From: Plazaster borealis | Taxonomy: Eukaryota > Echinodermata > Asteroidea > Forcipulatida > Labidiasteridae | Direction of reading: 5' to 3' | Length of the DNA: 64,000 nucleotides | Assembly: GCA_021014325.1 (NCBI GenBank) | Contig: CM037472.1 | Coordinates: 3,410,001-3,474,000 of the forward strand | Shown: piece after piece, positions 47,401 to 59,400 of the stretch | How positions within the stretch are numbered: the first letter of the stretch is position 1 | Layout of the letters: every line of letters begins with the position of its first letter | The notes under the pieces: generated by a model | What the model saw: the letters and a program-made list of their open reading frames with translations, nothing else | Told to the model about the DNA's origin: nothing | Database searches by the model: none | Translations under genes and position numbers: made by a program

Positions 47401-50400
47401 AATGAGTAAAACAATAGTTTTATCACTCGATATATTTTGAAAAAACAGAAAACACATAAGGTCTCTTTTCACTATTTTCTTGTGATCTCGATGACCAATT
47501 GAGATCAAACTTTCACAGGTTTGTTTGTTCATGCATATGTTGAATCACACAAAATGTGGACACCGATTTTGAGCTGTTACCAAAAGTGTACAATACCTTT
47601 AAGGTCGAAACAACTACACTCCTGGGCCCAATTTCACGGAGCTGCTTAAGCAGAAAATATTGCTTACAAATTATCTGCTAAGCAGAAATGAGCAGGATAC
47701 CAGTCACAAATGGAACATGCGACATGGTATTTTGGCTGGTAATCTCATTCTGGTTGGAAACATTTTGTTGTGCTCAGCTAATTTTTGTGCTTAAGCAGCT
47801 CTATGAAATTGGGACCTGGTCATAACTCGTTGGGCCCCCCCAGGGCCCAATTTCATGGAGCTGCTTAAGCAGAAAATATTGCTTACAAATTATCTGCTAA
47901 GCAGAAATGAGCAGGATACCAGTCACAAATGGTACATGCGACATGGTATTTTGGCTGGTAATCTCATTCTGGTTGGAAACATTTTGTTGTGCTCAGCTAA
48001 TTTTTGTGCTTAAGCAGCTCTATGAAATTGGGACCTGGTCATAACTCGTTTGGCCCCCCCGGCCCCCGATCAATGTTGACTCTCATTGCACAGTTTGCGC
48101 TCCAGCTTGAGTGGTTACTAGTATTATTGTACTCATTATTATGATTTGTTCGGCTAAGATTTCAACTAACATGCAACAATGTAATTAAGTAATATTTGTT
48201 ACTCTTCCTTTACTAATGATGTAATGGAACAGTAACAGAAAGGCAATAACAACTATTGGAATCAGATGACAAGACAAACTCATTCTGAAATGATCAGGAT
48301 TAATAAAAGTGAACCAAACCACTGTGACTGGAATGCCTATTGATCCAATCTTAAAGGCACTGAACACGTTTCGAAATTGTCAAAGACCAGTGTTCTCACT
48401 TGGTGTATCCCAACATACGCATAAAATAATAAACATGTGAAAATTTGGGCTCCATTGGTCATCGAAGTTGCAAGAAAATTATGAAAGAAAAAACACCCTT
48501 GTTGTACAAATTTGTGTGCTTTCAGATAGGAATAAAAACTTCTTGCAAGAAGTTTTTATTATTTTAGTGAGAAATTACTTCTTTCTTAAAAACTACGTTA
48601 CTTCAGAGGGAGTCCTTTCCTACAATGTTTTATACTATCGACAGCTCTCCGTTGCTTGTTACCAAGTAAGTTTTTATGCTAATATTTGTTTTGAGTCATT
48701 ACCAAACGTGTACGATACCTTTAAACGGAAAAAAATCCCAAACAAATAAATCTAAAATTACAACATTGGGCGGGGGAGCCGGGTACAGGGGAGGGTATGT
48801 TTATTGTCACGTGGCCTAAGCATTTTGATCGGGATTGCAGGCTCCAAACTTTAGGACGTATGTTGAAATGTTGGCCTTCCACCTTGTGGTAACCCCTGGA
48901 GTTAGAGATTTCAAGGAAGCCTCTGGAAACAGCATCCTCATCAGCACTCGAGATGTAAATAAAAATGTACTTGCAAAACAATAGTATGAAGACTATGAAA
49001 CTGGACCACAATCCAACCAATCAAATACTCAAAATAATTTTATTTGGTTTTACCCATACACCGATCAGTACTCCCTTTGAGTCCTGTGAAAAAAATATCC
49101 ACACGCACATTACTCGGGTGGGATTCGAACCCATGACGTTTGCCATTCTAGAGCAGATGTCTTACTACTAGACCATCGAGATTGCCTGGTAGCTACAGGC
49201 AGTTCGAATCCTATGTTTTGGGTAAAACCGAATAATATTCTTTATCCCCGATGCAAATTTAACAATCTATTAAACTCTCAAACAATGTTTACCTTTTTCA
49301 ATCCCTCCAGATCTTGGTGTTGTTCCTGCACTGTGGCAAGCTCTCTTTTGGCCTGTTAGGAAATCGGATAGACACAAAATTTCTAGATCAGTATCATTTA
49401 CGACTTATCTACAAACACCTTGAAGTCAAAGGTTGTTGGAAATGAACCATGATACAAGTAAAGTAAAGCCTGCCCGAGCCAATATGGCTCATCAGGCCGG
49501 TGTTTATACCTGGTTTCCTTGGCATTAAACAACTGAGAATATTTCTATTCCCTCTGGACAGGATACCAGTTCACCGCAAGTTACTCCCAAGCTCTCACCA
49601 ATACCCATTTGTACTCCTGGGTTGAGAAAAGCAATTATGATAAAGTGCCTTGCTCAAGGACACAAGTGTCATGACCGGGATTCGAACCCACACTCTGCTG
49701 AGCAGAAACACAAGAGCTTGAGTCCGGTGCTCTTAACCGCTCGTCCACGACACGCCACCATGATAATAATAATAATAATAATAATAATGGGCATTTATAA
49801 TGCGCCGGTATCCATCTAAAGATGCTCATGGCGCAGCGACACATCAATAGAGGGGAAAAGATTATGCAGTCCTCATTAGGTGAGTCTTGAGGGAAGTTTT
49901 GAACGAAGCCAGTGATGGAGAAAGTTTAATATGATCTGGTAAGTTGTTCCATAATGAAGGGGCAGCAGAAGTAAACGATCTTTCACCCCATGATGTTTTG
50001 GTGCGGGGTTTCCTTAAAAGATGTTTGTTATTCGATCTCATAGACTCGCGGTAGGACAGATAGGGTTGGAGACCTTCTGAGAGATATGGTGGTAAAGTGC
50101 CATTTGATGAGCGATAGACATACACAAGGATCTTAAAGACGATTCTGTCCTTAATGGGTAACCAATGTAGATCTTTCAGGATCGGTGTGATGTGTGCTCT
50201 GGTGTTGGACCAGGTTTACAAGACCTACGTGTACTGACCTGGGCCAAAGCTGTATCCTTGATGGACAGTTTGTCTTGCCATTTCTTCTCCTCTGATTCTA
50301 CACTGCTTTGAAGTTTGTTTAAGATTCCTTCCTGTAGAATGATAATACGCACATCTTATATTCAGGATTTGCCCTTAACCTTTTTAGTGAATGGCCAGCA

Positions 50401-53400
50401 GGACCAGTTAGGCCACATAAAAAAAAGAAATTGTTGATCGACCCTGCCCGACCCTACAAACCCCCCCGACCCCAATTATTATTATTATTATTATTTTTTT
50501 TTTTTATCATAAAAAATGGTCTTTTCAATGTTTTTTTCAGTCAAATTTGGCTCCCAGATTTTTCAGCTGATATTTTTTTCAAAATCCATAGATTGGAAAT
50601 AGATATTTGAAGAAAGGTTGTGTTGGCAAAAACAAGAACAATTCTTCAAATAGTTACTTAAGAAAATGTTCACAGAAAATGTCATCTAGGAGTTAAATGG
50701 GTTTAACAAAACAATTAAAAACATCAAAATCACACAAACCCTCTGTTTTATAGTGATTGTGATGATTTCTTATTCTTTATTTCATATTTTGCCATGTCCT
50801 AAAAAATAAAAAAAAAATAAAAATAAAAACCGCCCTCCCACCCCAACTTCCCACCAAAAAAGGACGATCAACAATTTTTTAATTTTATGTGGCCTTAGCT
50901 TGTCATTTGACCAGTCCCTCAGCTTTTTCACTAGTCTATATTTCAAATGAAACAGGGATGCTCTCTAACACTGAACTAGCCAGTCGGACCACTTGGAGAG
51001 AATTGTGACTGGTCCTCAGGTGTTTTAACTAGCATTTGGCCAGCGGACCACTGTTAAGGGAGACGCTGATATTATACAAATATAGAATGCATGTGAGGGC
51101 ATTGTCAGAGATTTTAATCACAAGGTGAAATCTGGACTATTCCATTTTATGATACAGAGCCGAGTGATATGGATAAGCCAGATTTCACCGAGTGATTATA
51201 AATGTTAGTTGAATGTGGTTGTTTACTCACCGTATCACTAAGGACGGACTTATAATGCTGACACTGGCTAACTAGCTTATTCTTCTCATCTTCCAAACCG
51301 GACATCTTGGAAGACAACTCTGTTACCTGCAAGGATCACAACAACCAAAATTAATTCAGCAACTTTACAGTTGACAAAAACAGGTGAATAAAATCTCTAT
51401 TGTGGAGAAGTGTTGGTTCTGAGAAGAACAGGGGCTTCAGGCCTGAAGCCTTTCTCAGGCATCTGAAAGCTCACATTTCTATGCAACAAGGGTGGGTTTT
51501 TTTTCTGTCATTATTTTCATGCAACTTCGATGACCAATAGACACAATCGGCGACTCCAGCTAGCGGTGGTCACGTGACGTATAGTGGGTACAGAATCATA
51601 ACAAACCCTCGCGTGCAGTGTTTAAGCACGGGGAGCTCAATGGGATTGTCGTAGTTTTCCGGCATGTTGCTTGAAAACATCGCAGAAAAGCTCTGTTTTA
51701 ACCATCACTTACTGACTTTTTAACCTACCAACTTGAACAATACACGAACTTGGTTATTTTCAGAGACCTCACCGGAGCCATGGGACATAAGTTACAGTAT
51801 ACACAACAATTCCCTATACCGATTGCTTTCTCTCATGCATTGGCTACCGCCATACTCCCATCAAATCAACACATCATTAATTTTCTGCAGACTGTCTGGG
51901 CGGAGACGGTGCTTGGGCACTCCTCTGGCTTCTGCCTCGGTCCGTCTGTCCTTTCCGTCCGCCCCTCCCGGCCCTCCCGCGGTTTTTCTTTGCCTCCTCT
52001 ATTTTTTCTCTTCTCACCCCCGCCCCTTTCTAAAAAGAACTATACTTTAAAGCTTGCACTTCATTAATGATTCTCACTCGTTACGGGGAGAATCTTCATA
52101 TAAACCATAACAAATTATAAGCCTTTTGAACACCTTGAGTGCGTATAAACCGGTCTTGACTAACTATTTTCTTTGCATGTCGACTAAAAATCCCTCATAA
52201 AATATGATGCCTATATCGAATATCATAAACAAAAAATCGTGGCTACATAATGATCTCATCCTCTGATTTGCTTGAACACGGCTACATGTATGATTTTACT
52301 CTTCAATCAAAACTTCCAGGATTGTTTGTGTGCCACTGTTTTTCGGAGCTTTACCAAACCATTTCGACAAAACGTTTGAAAATTGCAAAACTGGCCACCT
52401 TCCGTCTTTTTTGGCAGATTTTGGCGCTATATAAGTTTAAGTTATTATTATTATTAATATTATATTACTTCAGATGGATTTAGAAGAGTTAAAATCGTGT
52501 TGCAACTTAAAACCAACAAATGCAACATGAATCATGGCCCCTAACAGCAGTGGCACTCAGATGCTACCATGTTTTTCCATACACACCGCGCTGTTTGTTT
52601 ACATTGTATACCCACTATAAGTCACGTGACGCCGGTCGCCGATTGTGTCTATTGAGCCCAAATTTTCACATGCTTGTTGTTTTATGCATATATGTTGGGA
52701 TACACCAAGTGAGAACACTGGTCTTTGACAATTACCAAACGTGTTCAGTGCCTTTAATCAATAAACTTCATATTTGTTCTTACCTCCAACCCTGAGGACG
52801 CTTTCTGTACGGCAAGATAATTCAAAGCGTTTTTCTCAAACTGTGACATCCAGTCTTGGTGTTTCTGATTACGAGGTAAAGGTCAAAGGTCAAAGATCAA
52901 CTTTACATCACCACATCACAAACTGTAGTACTAGACAAGCCGACCTCCATAGTATCTAGTCTTGTGTGTAGAATGATGACATATGAATCAGGGGTGGGAG
53001 TCACCACTGACAAAAAGGTCTGAAACAAGGTTCCAACTTTGAGGAGGTATGTTGAAAGATGACATTTCCACATTTTGGTAACCCCTGGCGTTATAGGAGC
53101 TCTGGACATGCTGCAAACAGTATCCTCAGTGCCAGAGAAGTAGATCAAAGAAAAGCTACTTTTTCTACCAGGCAGACATAAAAAAGTCTGAAATCAGATT
53201 TTAAAAAGTCTGAAATTTCTCATCCTCGATGAATACCACCATTCTCTCACCGCCCAACCACCCCCTGCACCCAAATTGTAAAACAACTTTCAGAAAATTC
53301 AGTCTCCTGTGTTTTTGGCTTGACAAGCAAACTCCTTCGAACTACCTCCTCGTTTCTTTTTGATTACTTTTCTCAGTTCATTTTCTGCATCTTCTTCCTG

Positions 53401-56400
53401 CTCTCTGCTCATTTTGGTTGGTAAGCAGTATGCAACATCTACTTCTTCTGTCCATTATTCTTCGCATAACAAACGTTGATTTGAAAAAACAAAATTAAAC
53501 AAATTAGACACATGGTAAGCATCTTGAAGCAAGTGGATTCAAAACTTTACCTTGGAAACCTTTCACTTTTGTGACATCGGATATTCCTCATAAATTTGTC
53601 ATTTTCATGAAATAATTAAATCAACATTAACAAGTTTCCGCTTTGTCTGTTCTCTCAAACATACCTTTCCTGCATATACTAGCTTGTGATGAGCAGGACA
53701 TTCATTTGAATCGAGTATCTCAACCCGCGAAAACACACGCATGAGTGATGAACTGAGTTTAAAGTTTGCAGAAGTTTTTAAAATTGAAGGCTGAATTTTG
53801 AGGAATATATGTTGTTCAAAACCCACTGCCAATAAATGTATGCTGCCATGGAATGTTAATACAGTGAGATTAGCAGCTTCTTCCAGGGCCCAATTTCATA
53901 GAGCTGCTAAGCACACAAAATTTGCTTAGCATGAAATTTCTTCATTGATAAAAACAGGATTACCAACCAAATTTCCAAGTGATTTTCAGAATATGCAAAC
54001 AACAGCTGAATACCAGTAAAAAGCAATATGCAACACATGGAAATTTGGTTGGTAATCCTGTTTTTATCAAGGAAGAAATTTCATGCTAAGCAATTTTTTG
54101 TGCTTAGCAGCTCTATGAAATTGGGCCCAGGTAAGCTTTTAATTATGGAGCTCTGAAAATTTTCCGCCCCAAAAACGTACCCTCGTAACTAGGGTTCTGT
54201 AACTTTTCTCTACCAAATGTTGTCTAACCTATAAATTAATCCGGTGTCACAGGGAATTCTGTCCCCCCCCCCCCCCCCCCCGCACAGCGGTCCGGGGGGA
54301 CAGAATCCCCTAGGGAAATGTGTCCCCCGCCCAGGGTTTTCTGTCCGCCAGGGGAATTTGTCCCCCCTCTCACATTTGTTCCCTTGTTTGCCTCTGTACG
54401 ACACTTGAAATCTTTTTAACTATATAAAATCAAGCATGAGAATGGGCAATGATGACAAAACCGGAAATCTATCGTACAAAAAATAAATCGGAAAATTCCA
54501 ACGCTAAAAATGCATAGTTATCCGGATTCTGGGCAATGTCCGTAATTTGGGCAAAGTGACCCAGGCGTCAGCGCCGCACTCAGTGAATTGTTGTCAGTAG
54601 ACTTTTCTTTTCAAAGTCTCCACACACAAAAATGTTCCTTTGCTTAAAATTATTGACTAAAATAAGTAACAATAAGATAATACTTCTATTATAAACCAGC
54701 AAAGCCAGGTGAATAAAGCAAGTTTATTGATTTAGTTCCATCGGTGGACGCTCGTGCCTGGGGGACACATTCTCCGTTGGAGGACACATTCTCCGTTGGA
54801 GGACACAATCTCCGTTGAGCACGGCGGACAGAATAACCTAACGAGAGACAGTTTATCCTAGGAGATACTGTCTCGGGGGACGTTGTACCCTAAAAAAACA
54901 GGTAAAGTTGTCCGGGGGGACAGATTCACCGGGGGGACAGATTCACCGGGGGGACAGAATCTCCGTCCACACCGGCACGTTAATCTCGAGATCCAAGGTT
55001 CAAGTCCCGCTCCAGTAAACTTTTCTTCGTTCAACCCAACATTAACCCATAAATTATCAGCCGGAATCCAATAACTGTACAAGACAAAGAGAAAGATTGA
55101 CTTACAAGACTGCCGTCTACTCTGATATCAGGGAATATCTTAGTCAGATATTTCCTGGACGTCTCCTGTTCCTTGAATAAACTTGCATTGAGCTCCTCCT
55201 GTAACAACAAGAGAAAAATGATGAAAGGTGAGAGGAAATGACAGGACTGTTCATATACGAATGGAATCTGGGACACATTTTTTCAAGCAAATTTATCTCT
55301 ACTGGGAGGCCTTGAAACGCGATCTTTGGTAGTTTTTTTCATTGGAGACGATTGGTGTTGTATCGAAATTTACACCAAACACACATGTTTGCGTGATGAA
55401 CTGTATTTATTTATTTATTTGAATATCTGACGTCCAAAACCCAGCTGCAAAAAGTGCGGAATGTGATCTTTGGTATTATTTTCTTTGGAGATTTGGTTTT
55501 AAAAAAGGGCCATCATTGTACATTTGCAACGATTTGTGCTGTATCCAAATTTATTCCAAAAACCCTAAATTATCTTGGGATTGAAAATGAGGAGGGTCCT
55601 TTTTGGCCAAGCCTCGTCAAAGTTTCAGTAGAGCTCCACGTTTTGATGCACTCTTTGTCCATGTGCTGGACTGCAACGTCCATGTTTAATCATGAATTTT
55701 GCTCTATTTTATATTTACATCTAGGGTGAAGAGATAAGATCTTGACCCCAAAAACTGCACCTCCCTGCTTAAAAATGCTAAATTTAAAGGAACATTACAG
55801 AATTGGTTTTTGCTAACAAAACAGTTGCTGGCAGTGTAAGCACTTTATATAATCCACCATATACATAAACTGAAAAACCTGTAAAAGTTTGAGATCGATC
55901 GGCCATCTGGGTCACGAGAAAATAGTGAAAAACCGATCACATATTTGCATGTGTTATACAATGCATGAATAAAACGCTCATGAGCGATAAACTCCAATCG
56001 GAAATTAGTTTTATTTATTTCTCATCAAATATGGCATTTCAGACAGAAATATTTCGAGGGATGTTTTCTACTACATGTATCATCATCATTAGACCGTGTA
56101 GGTTTTATGTAAATCTGTGATCTTAAAGAAAATTTTAATTACCCGTTCTGTAAAATTTCTTTAAAAGAATGAAATGAGTAATGACTCGGTTTACAAAGGA
56201 ACAATTCGAGCACAATGCGTCAAATGAAACCGAACTTAACAAGCTTTTTTAGCGGATGATAGGCGTGTGTTTCAGTGGAATAGTGATGTCAATGCGCAAG
56301 CAATGCACACCTCATAAATCCTGCTCAGTGACTGACCACAGGCTGAACGTTTATTACTGAAAACATTGATCTTTTCATCAAGGGTTAAATCAGACAGTGT

Positions 56401-59400
56401 CAAGAATCTGACAACATTTTATTTAAACAAAAACAGAAAATTGTTTTATGCTTTGCTGAGATGAGCCCCAAGTACATGTAGGTTTAAGGTCAGATTTTTA
56501 TACACTCAATTGTTCAAGGAAAGCATGACTAGACAGCAAAACAAAAATTACATTAACTACTTGCAAAACTAAAAACATTTAATAAACGGAATACGAAATA
56601 CACCAAAGCTGATGCTAAGCAAGCACCTGATAGAGAGACAAATTATTTTTATTTATTTTTTAATTAGTGGCACAGAAGGCTCTCATTACGGCTTTCAAAT
56701 TAATAAAACCTCCATATATTAAACGAAATTAAACTCTATATTTTGAGTTACTGATAAAACAAAACAAGGATAAATGTATTTGTAACAAAATAATAGACTG
56801 TGCAAGTCTTGTGCATATTTGAACATTCTGAAAGTGCACTATTTTGTTTCCCTCATGTTGCAGACTTGCACAAGTCTATTAACAAACAGTACATTGTGTA
56901 TGTAAACATAACCACAAACAGCAAAACATAACGTTATCCATGCACTTTGTTAGTTGTTAATATCAATCACCATGCTTTAGTGCAAGCACAAGCGTAGAAA
57001 CAAGTCTTGGATTCCCTATTTTACAGGCAAAATTATTAGCTTCTAACAAAAATATCCCAAAAGTTAACTCCAGGGCCCAATTTCATAGAGCTGCTCAAGC
57101 AGAAAATATTTCTTTATAATTTGCTGCTTAGCAAATATTAGCAGGATACCAGTCACAGATGGTATATGTAAGATTGTATTTTGGCTGGTAACCTTATTCT
57201 GGTTAGCATAATTGGGCCCAGGTTCTTGTTTAGAATGCGGGCATACAAGTACTTAGATAGCATAGTTGGATAAAGCTGATGTCACAGTTAACCCTTTCAT
57301 GTACTATTTATTTTAGTGATAAATTGATCATATGGACACTTTAATTGTTTACTCATTTTTTTCAAATGACGACCCCCCCCAACAAAAAACAACAACAACA
57401 AAAACAACAGGTCACAATATCACCCTCAAGAGTCCTCTTTCCCATTCTGAAAACTGTGTGGCCGTGTGATCTTTATTATTCGTTTTACAACTATTTTTCT
57501 GAAGGGATTTAAACTGGTCACTAGCGACCGGTCGGTGCATGAAAGAGTTAACAAAGATATCCCTACCCCCAACCCCTGCCCTCCTGTCCATCTGCCCCCT
57601 TTAGGTTTATTTGATCCATTCCTTCTATTGACCCTGTGCACCAATATCACACGTGGCTACTGTCTGCAAACCCTCTCCATTTTGGGAGTCAAATTGCACA
57701 TAAAAATTATAGTAAGAGTGTAAATGCTGTGTCGCCTAAAATGTGCACTACACTGAGTAACACACCGGAACACTGACTTCCAAAATGGAGCAACCAAGAT
57801 TATTGTGATGATGACGTCGGGTGAATTGGGTCAATATGTAATTGAATGTCAATCAAATTGTAAACCACATTGTCGACTTTAATACTTGTGCAAATGTGCA
57901 GGTACATTTATCATTTTAACCTACTTTGGCACGTACAGGTAAGTAGTTTTGGCTACATTAAAAAAACAAAATTCGGCCTGAAGGGTTTTGGTCGCAAAAT
58001 CAATAATGTTCCTTGTTGTTTACTTGAAATAATGAAGGCAGGGCAGAAACAAAACCAGAATGAACAAAATTGCAACTTGAAATATATACTCAAACTGTAC
58101 ATTGTCTTGATTCAAAGAGGGCTAGCCTAACGGTGGCAGCAGCTTTGCCAACAATGCCAAACAAAAAATTAACTCTAAAATGAAACTCAAGTCCAATAGA
58201 AATAGCAACACAGACAGGCCAAGTTTGATGCCAACTTGCTCTCCCACTGCACGTAAATGACAAGTTATGCTTTTTAACTTGATGTGGAACACATACAACA
58301 AAGACAGTGCACACACTCACATTCAGGGCTCGAATTTTACACTGGACCGCAGGCCCGAAGCCAGTGATTTTAGCATCAGGCCAGTAAACTCAAGACAGTA
58401 CAAGTCCGGCAGTCTTGCGTTTGTGTTCACAAATATTAATTTTTCAGTCTGATAAATATAATTCTGTTGATTATGGAAGAATACTTACCCGTAAAACAAA
58501 TGAGATAAATCTTCTCTTACTGCTTTTTTGTCTTCAAATTCAAACAGTTCAATTGTTAAACTGTGTAGTCATTTTTTCTTCTCATTTTTCAATTCTGGTC
58601 TTGTGTACACAATTCTGGTCCAGTAAATATTTTGAGCGACAAGCCCTGCGGTCGTGTGGGTTTTCCCTTCCAAATTCGAGCCCCAACATTGAAAGTAAAA
58701 CAACGTTTAATATCAATCATGCCACAGACAGGTTGATGACAACGACCCACTGTGGAATAACTACCTTCTGGTCTGCCACAGCCTTTGAAACTTTTTCCGA
58801 GCTAGTTTTTTCGGCGGCTGCGAGTGCCTCCATGGCTTTCCAATTTTTCTCCTGAAGTTTCTGCTCGTAGGAACAGTTAAAAATGCAACGTTTCAGAGAA
58901 AGAAATGACCAACTTGCGTTCAAAACAATTCATGACTGCTTTCCTGGCAAATCAACTTGTCACAGTTGTTTTGTTTTTTTCAAAGATAAAGTTCCAAAAT
59001 GACAACTCCCTCGTAGCAATTCTATTTTCCAAACAAATTGTAAGTTGAGAATTGAGGGGAAAATACTTGATACAAGAATCTCACTTAACACTAAGAAAAT
59101 AAAATAAAGGCTGGAAAATGATGAATTTTAACTTGTTACTGGTAACTGAAAACTATCTTTTCAAAATTGTCTGTACTGTTCTATTGTTATTCACATATTA
59201 TGCAACTGCAGTTTGTTCACAACAAATCAAATTTGCTCATCAGAACATGGAAAGATTGGTTTACTTTAGGGAACTTTCTGCAGAATCAGAGAGAGTTGGC
59301 AGCTCTGATAATGAGTGTAAGCGCACAATTTTCGCAGTAAGTAGAACCATAAAATTGGGCCATCATGTTACCACAAAACACAAACTCAGAACATTGTAAG

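Larger units (their letters stand above)
47180..49292 (-). other. Intron between exons i and h
   Basis: Mostly repeats: MITE at 47,263, tandemly duplicated foldback at 47,622-48,060, MITE A at 48,354 and SINE-like copy at 49,042. Confidence 0.75.
49353..50238 (-). other. Intron between exons h and g
   Basis: Filled mainly by a SINE-like copy (49,645-49,760), (ATA)n at 49,765-49,790 and a retrotransposon 3' end (49,785-50,215). Confidence 0.75.
51327..52783 (-). other. Intron between exons f and e
   Basis: Almost entirely a half MITE A with a 1.1 kb transposon inside it. Confidence 0.8.
52865..55105 (-). other. Intron between exons e and d
   Basis: Contains a hairpin at 53,886, C-run and GGGGACA repeats (54,250-54,370; 54,755-54,960) and a tRNA-like fragment (54,963-55,045). 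A 37-codon charged minus-strand frame lies at about 53,296-53,413. Confidence 0.7.
55199..58764 (-). other. Intron between exons d and c
   Basis: Contains a MITE at 55,787, foldbacks at 56,791 and 57,073 and an inverted-repeat element at 58,327. Bases 57,240-58,320 show nothing I recognise. Confidence 0.7.

Noticed and set aside
8034..48749. Recurrent peptides (SYNVLYYRQLSVACYQVSFYANI) at 8.0, 32.9, 45.6, 48.5 and 62.8 kb
   Set aside because: They look conserved but are translations of MITE family A copies, whose DNA is conserved as a whole, in all frames and with palindromic ends. Not a gene family.
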